Source: Budorcas taxicolor
Taxonomy: Eukaryota > Chordata > Mammalia > Artiodactyla > Bovidae
NCBI RefSeq assembly: GCF_023091745.1
Contig: NC_068930.1
Coordinates: forward strand, 8,206,262 to 8,270,261
Direction of reading: 5' to 3'
DNA length: 64,000 bases
Part shown: positions 24,710-33,890 of the stretch, piece by piece
Numbering within the stretch: position 1 is the first letter of the stretch
How the letters are laid out: each line of letters starts with the position of its first letter
The notes under the pieces: model-generated
Databases searched by the model: none
Told to the model about the DNA's origin: nothing
The model's input: the letters and a program-made list of their open reading frames with translations, nothing else
Program-made: the position numbers and the translations under genes

Positions 24710-25019
24710 TAGTGGGCAACACTAGCTGCTAATAGGCTGGTAATTTAAACTAAGGGGTTTTGCACGCATGTGGGAACAGCAGTCAAGATGAGGAGGGGGA
24801 TGCCTGGCCTGGACAGGCATGATTAAGCAGGATTGCAGGGGCTGGGCAATTGCAAAGAGCAGGACAAGGGTGAGTGAAATAAGCTCCAGTTCCTAGTATT
24901 GTAAGTCCCCACCTTCTGAGACTACGTGACCTATGTGATCCAGATTTTGCAAGGAGCAAGCTGAGTTACAGAGGCAGAATGAACAGGAGGTTATGTAAAA
25001 TTTTAACTTTTCCTCTTCA
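24710..25019 (-). repeat. ERV 3' LTR, truncated
   Basis: It aligns with 30734-31043 over about 310 bases. Its right edge, TTCCTCTTCA, is the LTR terminus (TGAAGAGGAA on the minus strand) and abuts the polypurine tract. The other 140 bases of the LTR, present in the right copy at 30593-30733, are missing at the BovB junction. Confidence 0.9.
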
Positions 25020-25031
25020 TTCCCCTCTCTT
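25020..25031 (-). promoter_or_regulatory. Polypurine tract of the ERV
   Basis: On the minus strand AAGAGAGGGGAA lies immediately before the LTR terminus TGAAGAGG. This is the position and composition of a retroviral plus-strand primer. Confidence 0.85.
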
Positions 25032-25088
25032 GATACTTCTATCAATCACTCATTGTAAAAAGCATCATCTCATGTTTTGGTAGGACAG

Positions 25089-25515
25089 TCAGAGCTCCCC
25101 ATCATTTAGGGGGCTATATTGAGCTATTACCATTTGTAACTCTATGGATTCAATCCGAGAGGTTATGAATGGGGTAATTGCATTGAGAATACAAGGGCCA
25201 AACAAGAGCGCTGCAAAGAACATGAAGAGAGGACCTGTTAAAGGGAGAAGCCATGATGCTCAGCTCCAGATATTGCTCCAGTTACTCTAGGAGTTAGCTA
25301 GTTTCTCTCTCCTTCTTATGATTTGTTCCCTTAGCTGTTGAGCCATGTTCTTGACTATTCCTGATTGGTTTACATAAAAGCATCATTCTTTTTTTAAGAA
25401 GAAGCAGAGTCCTCCTTTTTCAGCTGTCAGTAAGTCCAACCCCCTCCTATTCTGTAAAACCACCTCAGCCAAAAAGTCTAATTGGTCCTGTAATGAACAG
25501 CACAGCAATAGTACC
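25089..25515 (-). pseudogene. ERV env transmembrane-subunit relic
   Basis: A single minus-strand frame reads like a gammaretroviral Env TM subunit. It has a heptad-type segment (QDQLDFLAEVV), the conserved LQNRRGLDLL stretch at about 25428-25457, and a CX6C-type disulfide region. A hydrophobic membrane-spanning segment (about 25165-25235) and a short tail ending at a stop at 25089-25091 follow. In retroviruses this subunit drives membrane fusion. Three in-frame stops destroy it, one of them (25383-25385) at a Cys position of the disulfide motif. The fusion peptide and nearly all of the surface subunit are absent, because integrase sequence begins only about 260 bases upstream. It is a dead relic. 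Confidence 0.85.
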
Positions 25516-25774
25516 GATCAGGGATAGAGGCCAGTGTTGACAATGAAAATCCATCGATATTTTAATAGTCAGATCCTCAAGCCATGCGTTGACCAGCTGC
25601 CAGAGTGTGGGTGGAGCAAGGCTGACTCATCCTCAAGCTTCCGCCGTGCGTTGACTAGTCAGCTTCCGGAGTAACTAGGGTAGGACTCAGCGTCCATTGT
25701 GTGAGGGCCATTGTCTTTGGAACCGGACCTTGAGGAGGTTTTGGGGGCCCTGAATTACTTTCCAGGTGTCGTCA

Positions 25775-26137
25775 CAGAAGTAGCTGCCGTCTTGACTCTG
25801 GTGTGGTGGATCCAAGGGATGACACCTGTAACTTTAACAGCAGTAGGGTTTGCAGGTGTGAGGGCCTGTCCAAACTGGCTGAAGTGTCTGTTTGTTTGTT
25901 TTCTAATCTTTAACCCATAGCTCATCTCCTGGCTGATAGGGATGAACCCAGTTGCCCAAAGGAATGGGTTCCCTTTCTCTCAGGTGAGATGGCAGAAGAC
26001 TTTTCCAGGGCCTGGAAGTGTCGGGACATCTCCAGGTCAGCTAGTTGGTGGTGGTCTCCCTTGAGCTTTTCTATCACTGGGGGTGGTCTCCCATATAAGA
26101 TCTCAAAGGGAGAGTAGCCTGAGGACCTCGGGTGCAT
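25775..26137 (-). pseudogene. ERV pol integrase C-terminal relic
   Basis: A 71-codon open frame (25922-26137) reads GYSPFEILYGRPPP, a hallmark of the end of the catalytic core of gammaretroviral integrase. The minus strand further left gives PWIHHTRVK at about 25790-25817, the C-terminal SH3-like domain ending. Integrase inserts viral DNA into the host genome. The catalytic D,D(35)E residues lie upstream and are not recognisable in the sequence to the right of 26137. The two pieces are separated by stops and frameshifts. The position just upstream of env fits normal pol-env order. Confidence 0.85.
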
Positions 26138-26820
26138 TTATAGAGGAAGATGAGAGTCCACAGAATGATAAGGCAGCTTGTTCTAGCCTTGTCTGGATGT
26201 TGGCCAGGGGATATTCTTGTTGTACTACTATCTGGAGAAAGAAACTTAACAAGAAAGTTAAAGATATATGGCCCAAAGATTAACAGACATAGGAAAGCTG
26301 CTGAGGGGCTAGCCAGGAGAACCAGGTCCAGACATTGGTTCGTGACATTAGTGTTTCTCTAGGTATGAGAAGATGCAAGAATTTGGACTCATAAAAATCT
26401 TTACCTGAAAACATCTGACTATCTGAAGGCCTGTTTTTTGTTTGTTTGTTTGTTTGTGTTTTGATTTTTCCCAGAGCACAAAGTGCCTTATTTTTTGTCT
26501 CCACCCTGAACTTCTTTCAAGGGGGTGTTGAAGGTCAGCATCTTGTAGTGGTCATGATTTACTCTTTGTAGAGGCAGCTGGAAAGGGCCAACTTTCAGTC
26601 AGCAGGGCCCCTTCATAGCCACATATCTGACCATGTTTGGTGGACATTTCATGGTCATTGTGTCCCATGGTGCTGGGAAAGCTCATTCCCAGGTCTAACA
26701 AAGATTCCATTGACAGGCCACTCAATATGTTGTCATAGACCAGGCCTTGTAAGTAGCAAAAGTCTCTGGACCATACCTGTCTTACTAGCCTCTTGGTCCA
26801 GGAAAATATTTCCTCTTGTT
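26138..26820 (-). other. ERV interior, no recognisable domain
   Basis: Sequence between the integrase relic and the AT-rich region. No RT, RNase H or catalytic integrase motif is found on the minus strand. It includes a TTTG microsatellite at 26433-26457. Whether this is ERV interior or unrelated sequence inserted into it cannot be settled by eye. Confidence 0.5.
26433..26457. repeat. (TTTG)n microsatellite
   Basis: About six TTTG units. Confidence 0.8.
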
Positions 26821-27559
26821 GCTTCTTCCCATATCTAGAATTACATTATTATAATTATTGATCTCATATGGAACTGTACATCACACATTTGGTAACATAA
26901 GAAATAATCTTCTGAAACAAGCTACATAGAAAATAATATAGCTAGCAGTTATTAGTATGGTCACAAGCAAGAATTTAAGTCAAGAACTTTTATATACCCC
27001 AGTATACCCCAGGTCATCTGACTCAGTTAAATGATTATAGCCAAGTGTTCATCTCATGGTTATACATCATGGAGCCTCTGACCTTTATCCAAAGATTGGC
27101 TACTGAGATAAGCTTTAGAAACAATCTCAGAGTATCCTTTTTAATAACTTAATTAAACCTTTTAGCAATATAACATAACAAGGAACTATCTCAGAAGTGA
27201 GTCTTAGTAAACACAGACCTTAATTAACAAAACTAGAACTTAGTATTCAATGAAACATAATTTTTTTTTTTGAGAGCACATTGTGAGGGCATTAACACTG
27301 TAGCCAGGGAAGGCTTTAACTCATCAAATAAAAATGAGGTCTGTCAGGGAGCCAGGAAAAGTCATGCGGCCATCTTGGATTTTCCATAGCCCTAGCTCTT
27401 TGATTTTCAGCTGTTGTTTATCTATTTTTAATTTTCTGATTTAGAAGCAGATTATTGCCATGTTTTAAGGACATCAGGATAGCAAAATTCTAACCATGAG
27501 GGGTTATTTTCGTAGAAGTAGAATAAGCTTTGTCTACATGTACCATAATCTTGAATAAT

Positions 27560-27770
27560 GTTTATTTACTTTACCAAAGTAACAAAAAGATTTTAAAACT
27601 AAATGTAAATCACTTAAAGCAAAGAAATTCATAATCTGTTACCAAAAGCTGCATTCTAAGAAAACTTTGTTCTCTAAACAGAGAGAAAACCAAATTCCAA
27701 TCTGGTACCAGCATACTGTTAATAACAAAATTTGTTTATCTGCTTAATCTTAGAAAGTCTTTTCTATAAA
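27560..27770. repeat. Diverged direct repeat, unit 1
   Basis: It pairs with 28233-28450, with the same order of short conserved blocks at similar spacing. Identity is moderate by eye, so the duplication is old or the units have evolved fast. Confidence 0.6.
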
Positions 27771-28232
27771 TTTTGAAGAACTAGCAGTATTCTTCTAAAG
27801 GCATGAGAGTAAAACCATATAAGGCATGTTTAAAATCTGACTCTATTGCATTGACAAAAAAACCTGGTCATAACACTTTAATATGATAACTGGAATTATA
27901 GTTGACCATATTTTATCAGGGCATCAGATCTATATGAATTTCATGTAATTAAAATTATATCTATATCTATAAAATTATATCTATATTAGTAACATCAACC
28001 ATACCATATAACCTGGAATGATTTATTACCCTTTCAACATTACTTCTCAAGCAATTAAACACGTCCAATGAACCCAGGTAGCTTAATAGCTCTTTGGGAT
28101 GTCTCAGTGGCCCTCTGAAGCATCCCAGGGTTAGCTAGAAGTCAAATTATTTAGGAAGTTTTGTCAATAAATATCAAAAAGGTTTATAGCACTCAGTCAG
28201 GTAGGATCATATAAGTCACTGTGAAATAATAG

Positions 28233-28450
28233 TTATTTACTTAGCCAAAGGTAACAAAAGATTTCAAAGGTAAATAAAGAACAGATCAATTAAGAGGTAA
28301 AGAAACTTAAATCTATTATTAAAAGCAGTTCAATATCTGAAGACAGTATGTCCTCTTAACAGAGAGAAAGGCTGAATTCAAGTTTTATACCAACTTACTT
28401 TAAACTCATTTAGGTAAACTTAATTAAATTTATTTTAAACTTAGTTAGTC
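28233..28450. repeat. Diverged direct repeat, unit 2
   Basis: The partner of 27560-27770, offset by about 675 bases. Confidence 0.6.
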
Positions 28451-28706
28451 CTAAACATGCACAAAACTTTTTTTCAGGGTCCACTTTCCACAAACTTTTT
28501 AAACACTTTTTGTAACAGTCACCTGTAAGCCAGACCTTTATAAAAGGTAGTTTTATTTTTTATATCTTTTTTATTAAAAATATACATCCTACTTTCTGAT
28601 TAGATTAGCAAACAAACATTAAGAGTAGATATTTAATATTGACTATTTCCCAGTTTACATGAATCTGAAATTTATTTAGCTTAATTTTTCTTGTATTCAG
28701 AATTGT

Positions 28707-29705
28707 TTGATTTGTAAGTGCTTACTTTTCTTTAGGCCAATTAAATTAGAACTCATTTACAACTTTAACTTTATTGACGATGCCAAAGCCTTTGACTGTG
28801 TGGATCACAAGAAACTGTGGAAAATTCTGAAAGAGATGGGAATACTGGACCACTTGACCTGCCTCTTGAGAAACCTGTATGCAGGTCAGGAAGCAACAGT
28901 TAGAATTGGACACGGAACAACAGACTGGTTCCAAATAGGAAAAGGAGTACATCAAGGCTGTATATTGTCACCCTGCTTATTTAACTTCTATGCAGAGTAC
29001 ATCATGAGAAATGCTGGGCTGGAAGAAACACAAGCTGGAATCAAGACTGCCGGCAGAAATATCAATAACCTCAGATATGCATATGACACCACCCTTATAG
29101 CAGAAAGTGAAGAAGAACTAAAGAGCCTCTTGATGAAAGGGAAAGAGGAGAGTGAAAAAGTTGGCTTAAAACTCAACCTTCAGAAAACTAAGATCATGGC
29201 ATCCAGTCTCATCACTTCATGGCAAATAGATGGGGAAACAGTGGAGACAGTGATAGACTTTATTTTGGGGGGTTTCAGAATCACTGCAGATGGTGACTGC
29301 AGCCATGAAATTAAAAGACACTTGCTCCTTGGAAGAAAAGGTATGACCAATCTAGACAGCATATTAAAACGCAGAGACATTACTTTGTCAACAAAGGTCT
29401 GTCTAGTCAAGGGTATGGTTTTTCCAGTAGTCATGTATGGATGTGAAAGTTGGACTACAAAAAAAGCTGAATGTCAAAGAATTGATGCTTTTGAACTGTG
29501 GTGTTGGAGAAGACTCTTGAGAGTCCCTTGGACAGCAAGGAGACCCAACCAGTCCATCCCAAAGCAAATCAATCCTGAATATTCATTGGAAGGACTGAGG
29601 CTGAAGCTGAAACTCCAATACTTTGGCCACCTGATGCAAAGAGCTGACTCATTGGAAAAGACCCTGATGCTGGGAAAGATTGAGGGCAGGAGGAGAAGAG
29701 AGTGA
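28707..29705 (+). pseudogene. BovB reverse transcriptase relic, 332-codon open frame
   Basis: The best-preserved RT frame in the window. The first 20 or so residues come from flanking ERV DNA. From about residue 22 it reads BovB RT: FIDDAKAFDCVDHKKLWKIL, then GVHQGCILSPCLFNFYAEYI, then the catalytic region. There the motif is YAYD where active BovB has YADD, so one of the two metal-binding aspartates is lost (about 29077-29088). The connection region (MYGCESWTTKKAECQRIDAF) and C-terminus (YFGHLMQRADSLEKTLM) follow, ending at a TGA at 29703-29705. The endonuclease domain is absent. It is open but catalytically dead. The start Met is probably fortuitous. Confidence 0.85.
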
Positions 29706-29863
29706 CAGAAGATGAGATGGTTGGATGGCATCACCGACTCAATTAACATGGGTTTGGGTGGACTCCAGGAATTGATGATGGACAGGGAGGCCTGGCATGC
29801 TGCAGTTCATGGGGTTGCAAAGAGTCGGAGACGACTGAGCAATTGAACTGAACTGAACTGAAC
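28770..29863 (+). mobile_element. BovB LINE fragment inside the ERV, copy G
   Basis: About 1.1 kb of BovB on the plus strand, covering RT from its palm region to the 3' end with a final GAACTGAACTGAACTGAAC at about 29845-29863. It is 5'-truncated within RT. It lies opposite in orientation to the ERV and is therefore a later insertion. No clear target-site duplication is visible. Confidence 0.94.
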
Positions 29864-30570
29864 AAAATCAACAGTATTATAAGAAAAAAAAACAAAAGAC
29901 ATACACTAGACATACATAAACCCAAACAGACAGACTGACAGAGGTCTTATAGTTTTCTGTTTGAGATTTAAAATATCTCTTTGATCCAGTTTTTTTTCTT
30001 TGCTTGAATTCCTAATTTGCCCTAGGCTGAGGTATCAGGCAAAGTTGGCTGTGTATTTCAAGGACATGGAACAGGTTAACGCCAAGCTTTTTCCTAGGCA
30101 GGACTTTTAACAAGCTAGTTGTTTTTAACTGCATATGCAAAAATAATTGGTTGTGCAGTTTCCAAAAAGAAAAATTTCTCTCACTCTGTTCAGTCAGCAA
30201 TCACACAGTCACACTCATTCAGAGGCCATCACAATGCCTCCCTTCTCCCGAGTCCCCAGGTTTTCTTAACTGTTGCTCCCTTCCTGGGAGCTCCAAGGAG
30301 GTGATCAGTCTCCTCTTCTACCCATTGGGGTAGGACCTGACTGGGGACTGGTCCTGGTGTTTTACCTGGTCCTGTGGCCATTCCTGGTGAGTTGGTTCAT
30401 CCCTCCAATGAGTCCAGTTGGGGCTTGGCCGTCTGGAGAGTCGGAACACCAGTCCAAAAGAGAACCCGGAATACCATTGGGTGGCATGCCTTCTCATTCG
30501 TCTCGGGGTTCTTTCACTCCAGCTCAGCTGAGCCACCAGTCTGGCAGCTCAAGGGGCCAGCATGGTTGGA
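29864..30570 (-). other. ERV leader region
   Basis: Sequence between the primer-binding site and the BovB insertion, where the 5' leader and the start of gag would lie on the minus strand. A 72-codon minus frame (30318-30536) has no recognisable Gag motif. A CCAGGTAAAAC on the minus strand (about 30360-30370) looks like a splice donor, but this is only a sequence match. Confidence 0.5.
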
Positions 30571-30588
30571 ATTTCTTTGGGGCCTCCA
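30571..30588 (-). promoter_or_regulatory. ERV primer-binding site, tRNA-Thr-like
   Basis: On the minus strand the 18 bases start with TGGAGGCCCC, four bases inside the LTR edge. They match the complement of the 3' end of tRNA-Thr(UGU) at about 15 of 18 positions, recalled from the mammalian tRNA. Two of the mismatches fit CpG decay. Confidence 0.75.
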
Positions 30589-30592
30589 GAAA

Positions 30593-31043
30593 TGTTGCAG
30601 AAACCAGTAATCAAGGAACCAAGCACAACACTGGGAGAGTTGGAGAGTTATTATGCCGGTGGGCCCAGAGGAGTTAACACTCTAAGTTCTGAGCCCCAAA
30701 CAAAGAGGTTACAGAGTTTTTTAGACAGAATATAGTGGGCAACACTAGCTGTTAATAGGCTGGTTTAAACTAAAGGGTTTTGCACATGCATGGGAATAGC
30801 AGTCAAGATGGGGAGAGGGATGCCTGAACTTTACATGGACAGGCATGATTAAGCAGGATTGCAGGGGCTGGGCAATCCCAAAGAGTAGGACAAGGTGAGT
30901 GATATAAGCTCTAGTTCTTGATATTGCAAGTCCCCACTTTCTGAGACTATGTGACCTACGTGACCCAGACTTTGCAAGGAGCAAGCTGAGTTACAGAGAC
31001 AGAATGAACAGGAGGTTATGTAAAATTTAACTTTTCCTCTTCA
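30593..31043 (-). repeat. ERV 5' LTR, complete
   Basis: About 451 bases bounded by TG...CA: plus-strand start TGTTGCAGAA at 30593 and end TTCCTCTTCA at 31043. Host DNA follows at 31044 and the primer-binding site lies four bases to the left. Minus-strand CTTATATC at about 30902-30909 could serve as a TATA element. Confidence 0.9.
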
Positions 31044-31524
31044 GTATCAGCCCTGCTGCAGGCGCAGGCTGGGGCTTCAGTCACTGCTCAATTTAGTAGA
31101 GGAAGCAAGGCCTGTCCATAACCTGTGACCTGTGTGAGAAAGCAGAGAGAAGGAGGTGCTGTGGAGGCGCTCACTCAGGAGCGCTCAACCATTTCACTCC
31201 TGAGCCACCAGTTGGCTTCTCCTGCCTCAGCTGATCTGGGTTCCTTCTGAACTCACCAACCCCATGAAATATGATCTGGGGCACCAGATCGGAGGAAAGG
31301 AAGGGAAGAGAGAGGTGATCTCTAATTTGTGCAGGTGTGGTGCTAGGAGCCGGAAGTCCTCACCACCCCAAAGGGGAGGTGCATCTGTGTGGGACAGATG
31401 ATCAGAATAATAATGGGCACAAAAACTTATAATGGCTATTATCCTTACAGTAGCAGCAGCCACAGTACCAACAGCTGCTTCTATTTCCCAAGTTCTCACT
31501 AAGACCCAGGCCCTCGGGCCAGGC

Positions 31525-31620
31525 ATGTTTTCTGTATTATGTCATTTAGTCATCCCAACAATGGGAGTAGATATTTTAGCCTAAGTTTTCAGATAAGGAA
31601 CTCAATATTAGGAGCTGGGG
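31525..31620 (-). repeat. MIR SINE relic
   Basis: The TCATTTAGTCATCCCAACAA and TTTTCAGATAAGGAACTC blocks match the core of MIR in reverse orientation, heavily diverged. Confidence 0.6.
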
Positions 31621-33454
31621 CATTAGGCATCTTGTCAAACCCTAAGAGGTACTCCAGGAGGTACCTCCAGCAAGAACAGAGGGCAAAGGAGAGAAAATGG
31701 AATTAGAGGCCAATAGCCTGTCTGAGACTCACCTGGCTCTGTCAGTTATTAGGCGCAGGGCCACCACCTACAGCTTCCCAGGTTGTACACAGTACAACTC
31801 CAGGAGGTACCATTCACCTAGACTACAGTATGAATGTTGCCCCAGGTTGTGCAATGTGGGGCCCCAGTTACCTCACTCCATGACCACCTAAATTGCCTCT
31901 TGTGGTTTTATAAGGTCTAAGCAGGTATCTGCACAAAGGCTTCCTGAGCAGAGCAGAGAAGGGTTACTCAGGTATCTGAGGCTCATAGGACTCCACACCT
32001 GCCTTTTCACAGGATGCCCCCTTGATGGAGAAATGTCCGTGCATCACCAAGATTAGCCAAGATTTGGCTGGACAAAGCAAACCAACAACCTCCCATGTAA
32101 TGCTCTGGCCCAGGGATGAGCTGGAACCAGGGCCAAGAACTTGTGTCTTTGAGATGCCAGCTCTTCATTGGTGAACACTCTCACTAGGACCTCGTTCCAG
32201 CAGGAAAGTCACCAACAGATGGTTCTGCTTTGCAGCATAATGGAAACTTAGGCCCACTTTCCTCTCTTTTAAAGTGTGTGCCAGCACCAGCCATTCTTGG
32301 AAGGAAAGGATACCCAAGGAAAAGGAGTTAAGAGCCAAGAGTGTAATTCATGGTAAGCTGCAAGCTTCCTCCCAGCAGGAGCTAGGAATGGGGTATTAAA
32401 CTGGGTCTGAACCCAGCACAAAATCCTCACGAGGTTCAGTAGCATAGGGCTTAGAAGGAGACTTCCAAATAGATGAAAATGAAATGGCAGCAGGCCTGTT
32501 TGTCCTTGGAAATCACAACAAGTTCTTATGGAAAGAAAGCACTGGTCTCAGATACAAATATCTGGCCCTGGGGAGCAGCATGTCAAGAAACCTCGAGGAC
32601 TGAGTGCCCCCCTGCAGTATTCATGCCCAACCCACTCCAACCCTTTCTCCCAATCACCCTCCCGCTATTCCAGACTTGCCTGTCTCTGCATGAGGCCTCC
32701 GGCAGTGCTCACCATGGTTTAGAAAAGCTCTGTGGGTGCTAGGCTTGCTCCCCCATCCTGAGACACTGACAAGCAGGCTTAGAGGATGCAAGCCCCTAAC
32801 TATTAGGCATTGGGGGTGGGGACATCTGTGTGGACCACTTTTGGAGTGTCCCACAGCTCCTAGTCTTGCTGTTCTGAGGACAACTCCATTAGAAGGAGTG
32901 GGTGACACACTTGCTAAGGCTGAGCTGGGACCTCTCTATGCACCTGGTTGGTCTAGGGGCAAAGACCCCCAAACTGCACCTGTGGATTTGAGGATGGAAT
33001 TTGGAGATATCTGATGATCTCTATTGCTCACCTGAATTGAAACTAGCAGCAAGGAAGTTCAAGGCCAGCTTCTTATTCTGTGGGTCAGGCCACAGATTAG
33101 CTCAAAAGCCACATAGAGAGGGAAGCAATGAAAGAAGGGAGTCAGAAAGAAAGTTCCTTCCTGAGTTCACTGAGCTTTCACATTTCTGAATCCAGGTCTT
33201 TCTGAGCCTAGGCATTCCTCTGGGCTCCCTGTGTTCTTGTAATAAATGTACCGTATAAATACATCTTTCTATCTTTTGCCTATTGAAGTGGGTTTCTGCT
33301 AGTGGCCACTGAAAACTAACTTGTCCCCACTGCCACTCCCAGTGGTTCAGTGGTGGAAACTGCAATTTAAGACATAATTTCCCAACCTTAGGATTAAAAT
33401 ACAGGGCTCAGACACGGAAACTTGCATGACTGCCTAATGATGGTCTGACATACA

Positions 33455-33560
33455 TGATATTAATCCTTACAATATCCTTTGAGGCAGTTATTATTTCTAG
33501 TTTATAAGTAAAAGCATGAGGCTCAGAGATGTAAGCAACTTGCCTGTGGTCACACCACTC
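33455..33560 (-). repeat. MIR SINE relic
   Basis: It follows the reversed MIR core in order: TTAATCCTTACAATATCCTT, then GAGGCTCAGAGATGTAAGC, then ACTTGCCTGTGGTCACAC. Confidence 0.8.
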
Positions 33561-33652
33561 CTGCTGATTCACTGTTTTTATTCCAAGCCTCGTTCAGTCC
33601 ATCCCTCAGTGCTGGAGATCCCTGGTCAGAAGGGCTCACTAGGCAGAGCATG

Positions 33653-33881
33653 GTGGCTTCCCAGGTGGTGCTAGTGGTAAAGAACCTGCTTGCCAATGCA
33701 AGAGATGTAAGAGATGCAGGTTTGATCCCTGGGTCAGGAAAATCCCCTGGAGGAGGGCATGGCAACCCACTGCAGTGTTTTTGCCTAGAATCCCATGAAC
33801 AGAGGAGCCTGATGGGCTACAGTCCATAGCGTTGCAAAGAGTTGGACACGACTGAAGCAACTTAGCACAGCATAGCACAGT
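33653..33881 (+). mobile_element. Bov-tA-type SINE
   Basis: A plus-strand tRNA-derived ruminant SINE running from GGCTTCCCAGGTGGTGCTAG to a CACAGCATAGCACAG tail. It is flanked by a 9-bp duplication, cagagcatg, at 33644-33652 and 33882-33890. An AGAGATGTAAGAGATG short repeat lies in its tRNA-like part. Confidence 0.93.
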
Positions 33882-33890
33882 CAGAGCATG

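Larger units (their letters stand above)
26821..28769 (-). other. AT-rich ERV interior with a duplicated module
   Basis: Nearly 2 kb of AT-rich DNA without a retroviral reading frame, unlike the balanced composition of a gammaretroviral gag-pol. Two segments, about 27560-27770 and 28233-28450, align with each other as a diverged direct repeat. Shared landmarks are TTATTTACTT, AACAAAA(A)GATTT, an AACAGAGAGAAA block and a TACCA(G/A)C(A/T)TACT block. A simple (TATATCTA)-like tract lies near 27955-27998. The role is unknown. Confidence 0.6.
24710..31043 (-). mobile_element. Gammaretrovirus-like endogenous retrovirus (ERV class I), defective
   Basis: A provirus on the minus strand, so its 5' end is at the right. 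In order from right to left: 5' LTR (30593-31043), a tRNA-Thr-like primer-binding site (30571-30588), leader, a long AT-rich region, an integrase C-terminal relic (25775-26137), an Env transmembrane relic (25089-25515), a polypurine tract (25020-25031) and a truncated 3' LTR (24710-25019). The order and spacing of the terminal signals are canonical. Recognisable gag, protease, RT and most of the Env surface subunit are missing. A BovB (28770-29863) is inserted on the opposite strand. The LTRs look about 90% identical by eye, so the provirus is not recent. It cannot encode a virus. Confidence 0.88.
31044..33652. other. Intergenic DNA with MIR and other old repeat remnants
   Basis: No gene is recognised. 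MIR-like sequence in reverse orientation lies at about 31525-31620 and at 33455-33560. The part at 33215-33345 (AATAAATG then GGGTTTCTGC) resembles the tail of an old mammalian repeat. Frames of up to about 99 codons have no identifiable domain. Confidence 0.5.

Noticed and set aside
26500..26820. Processed pseudogene of a cellular gene within the ERV interior
   Set aside because: A minus-strand reading gave protein-like phrases, but I could not match them to any family, and frames break every few dozen codons.
27955..27998. Short repeats as a CRISPR-like array
   Set aside because: TATATCTA-type simple repeats without regular spacers; a vertebrate genome context.
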